The translations under genes were made by a program, and so were the position numbers. From Gemmatimonadales bacterium UBA1120 (GTDB taxonomy: Bacteria; Gemmatimonadota; Gemmatimonadetes; Longimicrobiales; Gaopeijiaceae): 7,438 bases of DNA. The DNA is taken from assembly GCA_002313925.1 (NCBI GenBank), contig DCAZ01000019.1, positions 1 to 7,438 on the forward strand, given 5' to 3'. Positions 1 through 6,993 of this stretch are shown here, piece after piece; the first letter of the stretch is position 1; every line of letters starts with the position of its first letter. The notes beneath the pieces were generated by a model. The model made no database searches and was not told where the DNA came from. It saw only the letters and a list, made by a program, of their open reading frames with translations.

Positions 1-1200
1 AAGGAGCGCTTCCTGGGCTCACTTAGCTCAACCATGGTGGAATCATTATCGGATTTCCCTGCATCTGCAGCACAATTCTTACCTAGAGACGGCCAGCCAC
101 CGCTGGTAGGTGACACACTTCGCCAACTGCATTTGGCAAAGACTCTTGGGAGAATCAGGGACTGGGGACCAGACGGGTTTTATAAGGGGGAAACCGCTGA
201 CTTGATTGTGGAAGAAATGGAGCGCGGCGGAGGCATCATCACGCTTCAGGACCTAGCAGAGTATACGGCTGAATGGCGTGAACCAATCTCTTTCACGTAC
301 CGGGGGCATACCGTCATCTCTATGCCTCCCTCATCGTCAGGGGGAGCGACGATGGCAGAAATGGCAAATATCCTAGAGGGTTACGATGTAGGTTCGATGG
401 ATTGGCACGGACCGAGAATGATCCATCTGTATGCTGAAGCGTGGAAGCGTTCCTATGCGGATCGTAATTACTACCTAGCGGACCCAGACTTTGTGGATAT
501 GCCAATAGACCGTATGACCTCTGAAGCCTACGCTCGTGTCCGTGCATCGACGATATCAGAAACCGCAGCAACGCCTTCGATAGAAATAGGTCCAGGGATG
601 GGAGGACCCACAGAAGGAGAAAACACGACGCACTACTCAATTGTGGATGCTTCCGGTAACGCAGTGGCAGTCACTACAACGATCAACTCTTGGTACGGTA
701 GCAAGGTGACAGTGACTGGAGCCGGCTTCGTACTAAATAACGAGATGGATGACTTTGCTGCGAAGCCGGGAACCGCAAACCAGTTTGGTTTAGTTCAAGG
801 AGAAAACAATGCTGTAGCCCCCGGTAAACGAATGCTATCAGCCATGACCCCTACCGTGGTGGCCAACCCAGACGGCACACTACGCATGGTCACAGGCACA
901 CCCGGTGGTGGAACCATTATCACAACAGTCTTCCAGACGATCTCGAATGTGCTTGACTACGGTATGAATGTGGTTGACGCCGTGAATGCTCCACGGGTAC
1001 ATCATCAACATCTACCAGACCAGATCTATTTCGAGCCGGCAGGCCTAGACCCTGAAACCGTAACTCAGCTTCAGGCGATGGGTCATACCCTTTTCGAGCG
1101 AACTAGCATGTCTGGAGACGCTCAAGTGATTATCGTAGATGGCGACCTGCTCAAAGCGTGGTCGGATCCACGTCGGGGCGGTCAAGCGATCGGGTACTAG
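1..1200 (+). CDS. ggt: Gamma-glutamyltransferase (glutathione hydrolase), 5'-truncated by the window edge
   Basis: This enzyme hydrolyses or transfers the gamma-glutamyl group of glutathione and related compounds. Family members are exported precursors that cut themselves into a large and a small subunit. The reading frame is open from base 1, and the ATG at 34 falls inside the conserved large-subunit region, so the true start and signal peptide lie upstream. The autoprocessing site is clear: an N-TTHYS motif with the nucleophilic threonine at 622-624. This leaves a small subunit of about 191 residues, the usual size. Also visible are T-x-N after the nucleophile, the NNEMDD substrate-binding motif (736-753), a lid-loop region before PGKR, the oxyanion-type PGG (901-909) and a C-terminal HHQHLPD segment. 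In the normally paired serines of the LSSM motif the second is alanine (841-843). The ABC exporter follows 48 bases downstream on the same strand. The family assignment is very secure; the physiological substrate is not shown. Confidence 0.96.
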   Translation, partial: KERFLGSLSSTMVESLSDFPASAAQFLPRDGQPPLVGDTLRQLHLAKTLGRIRDWGPDGFYKGETADLIVEEMERGGGIITLQDLAEYTAEWREPISFTYRGHTVISMPPSSSGGATMAEMANILEGYDVGSMDWHGPRMIHLYAEAWKRSYADRNYYLADPDFVDMPIDRMTSEAYARVRASTISETAATPSIEIGPGMGGPTEGENTTHYSIVDASGNAVAVTTTINSWYGSKVTVTGAGFVLNNEMDDFAAKPGTANQFGLVQGENNAVAPGKRMLSAMTPTVVANPDGTLRMVTGTPGGGTIITTVFQTISNVLDYGMNVVDAVNAPRVHHQHLPDQIYFEPAGLDPETVTQLQAMGHTLFERTSMSGDAQVIIVDGDLLKAWSDPRRGGQAIGY

Positions 1201-1248
1201 CCTTGGAACTGCAGATACTCTCGGCTGCTAGCTTGAATAGACAGAATC

Positions 1249-3036
1249 ATGGGTGAACTTCGAGCGATCCTGCCGTACTTCAAACCGTACGGGAAAGCAT
1301 TCCGCTGGGGGCTCTTCTTAGTTCTTCTGGCGAATATATTTCAGGTTGCAGGACCATTCCTCATCAAGCTTGCGATTGATGAGCTTCAAGGCCCCGATGT
1401 CGATCGAATCAGAATCGCTTCTTTTGCAGCCACCTTAGTTCTGTTCGCGATCCTTGGTGGGCTGGCTCGTTACGGCATGCGCGAACTTTTAAACGGAATG
1501 AGTCGCCGCATCGAATGCGACCTCCGAAACGACTTCTTTCAGCATCTGCTCTCTCTCGATGCAACATTTTACAGCAGAACTAGAACTGGCGACCTCATGA
1601 GTCGCGCAACAAACGATACGCTTGCAGTTCGCATGGCCGTGGGTCCAGCCATCATGTATACAGTAAACACAGTAGCGAGCTTCGTATTTACATTGGCTTT
1701 GATGATTTGGATCAGTCCGAGACTGACGTTTTACGCGATGATCCCCATGCTTGCGTTACCTCCAATTGTCATCGTATTCGGGAGGATAATACACAATCGA
1801 TTCGAAGAGATACAAAAGCAATTCGCCTCTCTTTCGACTTTTGTCCAGGACAACCTGACCGGAGTACGCATCGTCCGAGCGTACACGCAAGAGAGAGAGC
1901 AAGAGCGGCAGTTTGACGCGCATAACGAGCACTACCGTACTAGAAACATGGATCTTGCCCTCAAGGCGGGTGCATTTCACCCCGTGCTTGTCACGCTTGC
2001 AGGGTTTGCATTGGTATTTGTCACCTGGCTAGGTGCACTGGAGGTCATCGCCGGTACGATCAGTATCGGGGACTACGTAGCCTTCGGACTCTATGTGGCC
2101 TTGCTCGTCTGGCCAATGATCTCGCTCGGTTGGGTTGTGAACCTATACCAGAGAGGTGCTGCTTCGATGGGCAGACTCAACAAGATTCTGTCGACTAAAG
2201 CATCCGTAGCTGTCCCAGAACAACCTCGCTCATTGCTGAGCGCAAAAGGCAAAATCGAATTTCGTGATGTGTCCTTCGTCTACCCTGATACAGAGCGGAC
2301 TATACTAGACCATGTGAGCTTCATCGCTGACCCCGGAGATACGATTGCGATCGTTGGGCCAACAGGCTCTGGGAAAAGTACGCTCATCGCGCTCTTGGCC
2401 CGCATCTATGATCCCACCGGCGGCACTATCTTTTTCGATGAAATCCCACTGACTGAACTGGATCCATCCGAGGTTAAGGCAAAGATCGGAATGGTGCCCC
2501 AAGACGCTTTCTTATTTTCTGATACCATCGCTAGGAACATCAGCCTGGGCAGCGATAATGACCTTTCTAAGCCAGTGCGTGATGGAACCGGTGATATCAC
2601 CTATGCGACGAAGACGGCGCAACTGCATGAGCAAATCACTGAATTCCCCAACGGTTACGAGACCTTGTTAGGTGAGCGCGGAATCAATTTATCGGGCGGG
2701 CAGAAACAGCGAGCAACTCTGGCCAGGGCCCTAGCTCGTGATCCCTTGATCCTAGTGCTTGACGACGCGCTGAGCGCAGTTGATACCCATACCGAAATGA
2801 GAATACTCGATGACCTGCAGGAAACGATGTCAGGCCGCACCTCTTTCATAATCAGCCACCGCGTATCCGCAGTAATGCGTGCTAATAAAATCCTCGTTCT
2901 AGATGAAGGAGTCGTTGTCGAATCTGGGACACATGCCGAGTTAATCGCTACGGATGGGACCTATACACGACTACTTCGCCACCAACTGCTCGAAGAAGAT
3001 CTTGAAGCTGCAGTCGTTGCGATGGCTAGCACCTGA
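1249..3036 (+). CDS. Half-size ABC exporter (fused membrane and ATPase domains), MdlA/YheI-like, with a degenerate catalytic site
   Basis: This is a type IV (exporter) ABC half-transporter of 595 residues, normal length, acting in the inner membrane as a dimer. Six membrane helices can be placed near residues 19-40, 55-76, 133-155, 159-181, 245-267 and 273-296. The ATPase domain, about 332-585, has Walker A GPTGSGKST (370-378), the Q-loop glutamine 418, the signature LSGGQ (481-485), the Walker B aspartate 505 and the H-loop histidine 537. The residue after the Walker B aspartate, normally the catalytic glutamate, is aspartate 506 within LDDALSAVD. That form is typical of the MdlA/BmrC/TM287 half of heterodimeric exporters, as is the GWVVNLYQRGAASMGR segment before the ATPase. 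No partner half-transporter is encoded downstream. An in-frame stop at 1234-1236 makes the ATG at 1249 the first possible start of the common kind; its Shine-Dalgarno sequence is weak. The gene may be co-transcribed with ggt. The substrate cannot be read from the sequence. Confidence 0.95.
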   Translation: MGELRAILPYFKPYGKAFRWGLFLVLLANIFQVAGPFLIKLAIDELQGPDVDRIRIASFAATLVLFAILGGLARYGMRELLNGMSRRIECDLRNDFFQHLLSLDATFYSRTRTGDLMSRATNDTLAVRMAVGPAIMYTVNTVASFVFTLALMIWISPRLTFYAMIPMLALPPIVIVFGRIIHNRFEEIQKQFASLSTFVQDNLTGVRIVRAYTQEREQERQFDAHNEHYRTRNMDLALKAGAFHPVLVTLAGFALVFVTWLGALEVIAGTISIGDYVAFGLYVALLVWPMISLGWVVNLYQRGAASMGRLNKILSTKASVAVPEQPRSLLSAKGKIEFRDVSFVYPDTERTILDHVSFIADPGDTIAIVGPTGSGKSTLIALLARIYDPTGGTIFFDEIPLTELDPSEVKAKIGMVPQDAFLFSDTIARNISLGSDNDLSKPVRDGTGDITYATKTAQLHEQITEFPNGYETLLGERGINLSGGQKQRATLARALARDPLILVLDDALSAVDTHTEMRILDDLQETMSGRTSFIISHRVSAVMRANKILVLDEGVVVESGTHAELIATDGTYTRLLRHQLLEEDLEAAVVAMAST

Positions 3037-3116
3037 GACCACCTAGGCTTGTATATCAGGGTTTATAGGTTGGTTGACTTTGGCCTCATTCTGATTTGAG
3101 ATCCCTCTACATACCT

Positions 3117-3155
3117 GAATGCCACACGCATTTTCTCTAGCTCCACAGAAGCTAG
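3117..3155 (+). terminator. Two weak tandem hairpins in the convergent junction, possible transcription end
   Basis: The 130 bases between the convergent ABC exporter and ccdA genes (3037-3166) contain no plausible gene. Two small stem-loops are visible. The first pairs AATGC (3118-3122) with GCATT (3128-3132) around a five-base loop, extendable by a G-T pair, and is followed by TTCTCT on the plus strand. The second pairs CTAGCT (3137-3142) with AGCTAG (3150-3155) around a seven-base loop. Position and the short pyrimidine run suit termination of the plus-strand transcript, but the stems are short, AT-rich in the first case, and there is no strong T-tract on either strand. Confidence 0.3.
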
Positions 3156-3166
3156 GTTATCAACCT

Positions 3167-3898
3167 CTATATCCGGTTCAGGATGAATTCTGGAGTGAAC
3201 CGGGTCAGGTATGCAGCCAAGACTGTGAAGCGGCCAGTTATAAGCAATATACCAAGAATTATGAGAAGGATCCCAGAACTCTTCTCGACTAGAGGTATCA
3301 AGTGTCGAAATTGCTTGAACGCTTGAAGGAACCGGTCAAGCGCAAGTGCTGATATCAAGAATGGAACTGCGAGGCCTGCCGAGTAGACCGTTAACAATCC
3401 GACTCCTGCCCACAGAGTATCCTGAGTTCCAGCGTAGGTTAAGATTGCACCCAAAATCGGACCGATGCATGGGGTCCATCCAGCCCCAAATGCCATGCCA
3501 ACCCCAAGGGTCCCAAGATACCCGGCCGGCTTGTCACTCAGATGGATCCTGCGTTCACGCATGAGCGGTGCCAGCCGAAACACACCTGTGAGGTGGAGCC
3601 CTAAGAGCACAATGATCAATCCACCAATACGTGCAATCCAAAGCTCATAGGCGATTAGGAACTGCCCTAAGAAAGACGCAGACGCCCCTAGTAGAATAAA
3701 GATTAGGCTGAATCCACTGACAAAGAGTGTTGAGTGGAGCAGTGTTGCTCCACGATTCACGCCTTCTTGGAGATCCTCCAGGCTCATCCCAGTGACAAAC
3801 GTTAGGTAGCTTGGTACAAGAGGCAGCACACACGGCGAGAGAAAGGACAAGACTCCCGCTGTGAAGGCGATAACGATCCCGAGATCAACTTCGTTCAC
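3167..3898 (-). CDS. ccdA: CcdA-like cytochrome c biogenesis / thiol-disulfide transmembrane protein
   Basis: CcdA-type proteins pass reducing equivalents from cytoplasmic thioredoxin across the membrane to periplasmic thioredoxin-like proteins, for cytochrome c maturation or other disulfide reduction. The 243-residue length and about six hydrophobic helices fit the short CcdA form rather than full-length DsbD. The two redox cysteines sit in their hallmark motifs: LSPCVLPLVPSY (Cys23) in helix 1 and GWTPCIGPILG (Cys144) in helix 4. The start is GTG at 3896-3898, with an AGGAGGGAG ribosome-binding site just upstream. The gene begins 15 bases after the stop of the PLD-like gene, so the two are probably co-translated. 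No TlpA/ResA-type thioredoxin, cytochrome c or Ccm/Ccs gene is present in the window, and this gene is the last of the minus-strand run, so the electron acceptor is unknown. The family call is secure; the pathway is inferred. Confidence 0.95.
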   Translation of the reverse strand: MNEVDLGIVIAFTAGVLSFLSPCVLPLVPSYLTFVTGMSLEDLQEGVNRGATLLHSTLFVSGFSLIFILLGASASFLGQFLIAYELWIARIGGLIIVLLGLHLTGVFRLAPLMRERRIHLSDKPAGYLGTLGVGMAFGAGWTPCIGPILGAILTYAGTQDTLWAGVGLLTVYSAGLAVPFLISALALDRFLQAFKQFRHLIPLVEKSSGILLIILGILLITGRFTVLAAYLTRFTPEFILNRI

Positions 3899-3906
3899 GA
3901 ATTGCT

Positions 3907-3915
3907 CTCCCTCCT
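3907..3915 (-). promoter_or_regulatory. Ribosome-binding site of the CcdA-like gene, overlapping the upstream stop codon
   Basis: On the minus strand the bases read AGGAGGGAG, a near-perfect Shine-Dalgarno sequence ending about 8-11 bases before the GTG start at 3898. Its first two bases are part of the TAG stop codon (3914-3916) of the PLD-like gene. This supports GTG as the start and suggests that ribosomes finishing the upstream gene help initiate this one. Confidence 0.8.
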
Positions 3916-5431
3916 AATCTAGTTCCGCAGTTGTTGACGCTTCCTGCCCTTCACTCCGCGCACGTCGTGACTGAAGGTACGCCCGAATCCCTGTTGTGAG
4001 TCCAAACCACCCCGCTACGACCGCTACCATAGCACCCACGAAGGTTGGAAAGAATGCGGCAATGATCGCTGTGGAAAGAATGATAGCGGATACTGTACCG
4101 AGCACCGTCCTGCCCTCGCGTCCGATAGGTCGATTCCCAGCCAATGAGTCCCCAAGTGCCCCTCTGGCTCGTACAAGAGGCGCCATCGTGATGCGGCTCT
4201 GGGCGGCTCCCATAGCCCGGATCTGCATCATCCTTTCGGGTAATGTACCCTGAGGATCAAGTGACTCTGTAGCACTTGAGCTTTCAGGAATTTCGATCCC
4301 ATGCTCAAATCTTCGGCCAGGCAGAACGATCTCAATAGAGGAACTCAGATCGGTGAGAAAGAGTTCTTCAAGCTGACTGGCAAGCTTCGTATCGAGTACA
4401 CCAACGTCTAGTTCCCAATTCCCAATCAAGCTTGCAGAGTTCAGGTTGCTCGACCCAACGCGTGACCAAATACCATCCACGACTGCAGTCTTAGCATGGA
4501 TCATGGGTCCCTGCCACTCGAAAATCCGGACTCCGGACTTTAAAAGAGATCGATATCCACCCCGTGAAAGGCTTCCAACCAATGGCCAATTATTATGTGC
4601 CGGCACAAGTATTCGCACGTCGACTCCTTGCTGGGCCGCCGCACCTAGCGCTTCGGATACCGACCGGGGAGCTACAAAATATGCATCCGTGATCCATACA
4701 CGCTCCTTCGCTCTCGCTGCAACCCAGTGGATTGTGCGATAGACTCGAGTCCTTCCAGGTTCTCCTTCGATAAGCCAGACTGGTGTGTCTCCAACGTCCG
4801 ATAGAATAGGAAGTTGCTGGGACAAAGCGAGTGACTCACCCATCCCGCGCCAAGTAGCTTCAAAAGCGTGTGCAGCCGCCCTTGCTGCGGGGCCAGAGAT
4901 CTTGACGGCAGTATCCCGCCAAGCCGGCTGGGTCGGCCTCCCCGCCCATTCCACACCCAAGCAGAACCCTCCCACATATGCAACCTTACCGTCTAACACA
5001 ATAAGCTTCCGGTGGTCACGTCTCAAAATCCCGAACGGATCTCCAATCCCAAGTGAAAGCGGATTGAAAGCTCGGACATGCACACCCGCTTGTCTGAGGG
5101 GCTTCCAATACGACCTAGGTGTCGCCCAGCAACCCACCCAGTCATAGATAACATAGACCGGAACACCACTACGGGCCTTTTCGATGAGCACATCCCGAAA
5201 CGCTCGGCCAACTCGGTCGTCGCGGATCAGATAATTCTCCAGGTAAACCATGCACTGTGCACGGCTGATCCCCTCAAGCCACGAGCTAAAGGTGCTTGAA
5301 CCCTCATATTGGAGTTCCAGTCGGTTGCCACCGAAAGTCTTGGACCCAGTCGCGCGTTCTACTTCAGATGCAGGAAATCCGCCTTCCTGCTCTCTTGAGT
5401 TCTGTGTTCTGATGGCTGACGGATCAATCAT
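3914..5431 (-). CDS. Cardiolipin-synthase-like phospholipase D family protein with a C-terminal membrane hairpin
   Basis: This 505-residue protein has the two HKD active-site motifs of the phospholipase D superfamily: H140-x-K142-x4-D147 followed by GG (154-155), and H312-x-K314-x4-D319 followed by GSSNLN (326-331) and an NWELDVGVLD stretch. The arrangement matches cardiolipin synthases of the ClsA/ClsB type, which join phosphatidyl groups to make cardiolipin. The N-terminal 35 residues are polar, so the two N-terminal helices of ClsA are missing. Instead a polar linker (about 370-440) leads to two hydrophobic segments near 443-462 and 463-484 and a charged tail. The ATG at 5429-5431 has an AAGGTG ribosome-binding site (5440-5445) eight bases away. 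The 73-base gap upstream (5432-5504) separates it from the agmatinase gene and may or may not hold a promoter; I see no convincing -35/-10 pair there. A different phosphatidyltransferase or phospholipase activity remains possible. The superfamily is certain, cardiolipin synthesis likely. Confidence 0.92.
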   Translation of the reverse strand: MIDPSAIRTQNSREQEGGFPASEVERATGSKTFGGNRLELQYEGSSTFSSWLEGISRAQCMVYLENYLIRDDRVGRAFRDVLIEKARSGVPVYVIYDWVGCWATPRSYWKPLRQAGVHVRAFNPLSLGIGDPFGILRRDHRKLIVLDGKVAYVGGFCLGVEWAGRPTQPAWRDTAVKISGPAARAAAHAFEATWRGMGESLALSQQLPILSDVGDTPVWLIEGEPGRTRVYRTIHWVAARAKERVWITDAYFVAPRSVSEALGAAAQQGVDVRILVPAHNNWPLVGSLSRGGYRSLLKSGVRIFEWQGPMIHAKTAVVDGIWSRVGSSNLNSASLIGNWELDVGVLDTKLASQLEELFLTDLSSSIEIVLPGRRFEHGIEIPESSSATESLDPQGTLPERMMQIRAMGAAQSRITMAPLVRARGALGDSLAGNRPIGREGRTVLGTVSAIILSTAIIAAFFPTFVGAMVAVVAGWFGLTTGIRAYLQSRRARSEGQEASTTAELD

Positions 5432-5504
5432 CTAGGGCACACCTTGGGTCATCGCTGATTGCCCCTGTCTCGTCTCGTAGAAAAATACAGCTGCCCATCG
5501 GGCG

Positions 5505-6479
5505 CTAGGGCATCCGATTCCAGAAGCGATAATTAATGAGCTTGTAGACAAGCTTGGCAACTAGAAAATCTGGTGCGTGAATCCCTGGGGCAGGTGCTAA
5601 TTCCACGACGTCGGCTGCAACAACCTCCCGCTCAGCCAGCACCCGCCTCAGAAATCGCAGAGTCTCGTACCATGAAGCTCCACCCGGTTCGGGGGTGCCA
5701 GTCGACGGAACCACTGCCGGGTCGAAATAATCCACATCGAAAGTGAGGTAAACTTTTGGGCCAAGAGCATCAAGCGCACGGTCCATCCATGCGTCGCTTT
5801 CCCACATCTCATCTGCCCAGATAAGTGTTGAGCCATCCTGAGAGCTGGAGGTATTGACCTCTTCCTGACTAACCCCACGCACTCCTACAGCAACCACATC
5901 AGCGCAATCCAGGACTCGAGCCATTGCTGAGGCATGCGAATCGGATGTCCCCTCATACTGCAATCGAAGATCAGCATGAGCATCGAGCTGCAACACAGTA
6001 AGTCTTTCATCATATCGGTCAGCCTGAGCAAGCACTGCGGCGGCTGAAATCGAGTGCTCACCACCAAGCATGACAAGAAATCGGTCACCACATACATCTG
6101 AGATTCTAGCATACGCTTTACGAAGTTCTTCCATCGCGGCCGTTGGGCCAGCTCTTGAGAGCTCCAACCCAGGTAATGTGTGGATACCTAGTAACTGAGC
6201 TGGTTCACAGTCAAATTCTTGATCGTATAACTCCACGTAACGGGATGCTTCAAGAATCGCGCGAGGACCAAGCCGAGTACCACCTCCCCAAGAAGTAGTA
6301 GCCTCATACGGTACAGGAAGAATGATGGCAGCAGCCTCAGCGAAGCTCCCAGCTACCTCATCGAGACCGAGGAATGTGTGTGGAAGCTCCCATGGAAGAT
6401 CACCTAATCCGGGCAATCCCCCCGGATCCGAGCATTCACCACCACGACCGGATGCATCCGGGTCACGTCGGTTAGGCAA
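5505..6479 (-). CDS. speB: Agmatinase (SpeB-type ureohydrolase)
   Basis: Agmatinase splits agmatine into putrescine and urea in the cytoplasm, using a two-manganese centre. The 324-residue protein shows every metal-binding motif of the arginase/agmatinase family: GGEHS (His142), DAHAD (Asp166, His168, Asp170) and the DVDYFDPA motif (Asp248, Asp250). It also has STGTPEPGG and VVELAP (Glu293). SHASAMARV (His182) after the DAHAD loop and the C-terminal AKLVYKLI resemble agmatinases more than arginases or formimidoylglutamases, although guanidinobutyrase or another guanidine substrate is not excluded. The start is assigned to TTG at 6477-6479. It is the first possible start after an in-frame stop at 6516-6518, but its ribosome-binding site is weak, and a second TTG at codon 22 is an alternative because the first 30 residues are poorly conserved in character. 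It follows the Fur-family gene by 13 bases, so the two probably share a transcript. No arginine decarboxylase lies in the window. Confidence 0.93.
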   Translation of the reverse strand: MPNRRDPDASGRGGECSDPGGLPGLGDLPWELPHTFLGLDEVAGSFAEAAAIILPVPYEATTSWGGGTRLGPRAILEASRYVELYDQEFDCEPAQLLGIHTLPGLELSRAGPTAAMEELRKAYARISDVCGDRFLVMLGGEHSISAAAVLAQADRYDERLTVLQLDAHADLRLQYEGTSDSHASAMARVLDCADVVAVGVRGVSQEEVNTSSSQDGSTLIWADEMWESDAWMDRALDALGPKVYLTFDVDYFDPAVVPSTGTPEPGGASWYETLRFLRRVLAEREVVAADVVELAPAPGIHAPDFLVAKLVYKLINYRFWNRMP

Positions 6480-6492
6480 TTGGCCAGTTAGC

Positions 6493-6993
6493 TCAAGCCG
6501 TCTCGATCGGACATGTCAAGCCTCCGACCGGCAACTCGGCACCCCCTTCATCACAATCCCTGCAGAGCCCGTATATCTCAAGCCTATGCCGAACCGGGAC
6601 AAAGCCGTGCTCACGCCGAACACGGTTCTCGACACCATAAACTTCGTTACTCTCGAACTCTAGCACGGTCCCGCATTCGAGACAGATGAGATGCTCATGG
6701 ATAGGATGTTCGGAGAGCCTGTGCTCGTAACGCTTGAATCCCTCGCCAAAATCATGCTCTTCTACGAGCCGACTGCGCACTAGAAGATCTAAGGTACGAT
6801 AGATCGTAGCCTTCCCGACTCTGCCCGCACGATCTCTAAGCGCCTGCTCAATATCATGCACGGATAGATGCTCGTCAGATTCGAAAACGATTTTCGCGAT
6901 TGCTTCCCGCTGCTGTGTTACCGGAAGACCCTCGTCTCGAAGGTAGCGACCGAAGAGTCGAACGAACGGTTGGCGTGTCGAAACCAAACTCAA
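6493..6993 (-). CDS. Fur-family metal- or peroxide-responsive transcriptional regulator
   Basis: Fur-family proteins are dimeric DNA-binding repressors that sense iron, zinc, manganese or peroxide. The 166-residue protein has the winged-helix half with its recognition segment KATIYRTLDLL (about 61-71), then the dimerisation half. The latter has HEHLICLECG (His99, His101, Cys104, Cys107), Glu112 in LEFES, and HRLEIYGLCRDC (His136, Cys144, Cys147). The two CxxC pairs form the structural zinc site seen in many Fur, Zur and PerR proteins. The sensed signal cannot be decided by eye. A tail of about 19 residues follows the last CxxC and contains another cysteine (161). The start is TTG at 6991-6993, chosen because a good ribosome-binding site lies nine bases upstream and an in-frame stop occurs at 7009-7011. 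The TTG overlaps the TGA of the upstream gene in a TTGA junction. The agmatinase gene follows after 13 bases. Confidence 0.95.
   Translation of the reverse strand: MSLVSTRQPFVRLFGRYLRDEGLPVTQQREAIAKIVFESDEHLSVHDIEQALRDRAGRVGKATIYRTLDLLVRSRLVEEHDFGEGFKRYEHRLSEHPIHEHLICLECGTVLEFESNEVYGVENRVRREHGFVPVRHRLEIYGLCRDCDEGGAELPVGGLTCPIETA

Noticed and set aside
320..640. Minus-strand open frame of about 106 residues inside ggt, and similar frames antisense to the PLD-like, CcdA-like and agmatinase genes.
   Set aside because: They lie wholly inside strongly supported genes, have no recognisable motif or good ribosome-binding site, and show the low-complexity composition of antisense translations.
1249..3036. 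Assignment of the ABC exporter as CydC or CydD (cysteine/glutathione exporter), suggested by the ggt neighbour.
   Set aside because: The LDDALSAVD form and the GWVVNLYQRGAASMGR segment fit the MdlA/YheI type, and no second Cyd subunit or cytochrome bd gene is nearby.
3155..3165. GGTT-ATC-AACC inverted repeat next to the end of ccdA.
   Set aside because: Four pairs with a three-base loop and no T-tract on either strand; not enough to be a terminator for ccdA.
3914..5431. Reading the PLD-like protein as a defence or restriction nuclease.
   Set aside because: Two full HKD motifs in one chain, the cardiolipin-synthase-like GSSNLN and NWELD context and a membrane hairpin favour a lipid enzyme. 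No defence gene is adjacent.
5464..5478. Short tandem GAGAC repeat on the minus strand in the 73-base gap before the PLD-like gene.
   Set aside because: Two five-base copies are expected by chance and match no operator I know.
5481..5503. Possible terminator between agmatinase and the PLD-like gene: a GCCC-GAT-GGGC stem-loop on the minus strand followed by a run of five T.
   Set aside because: The stem is only four pairs with a three-base loop, an overlapping alternative stem competes with it, and the T-run begins seven bases after the stem. This is too weak to call a terminator, and it leaves open whether the five minus-strand genes form one or two transcripts.
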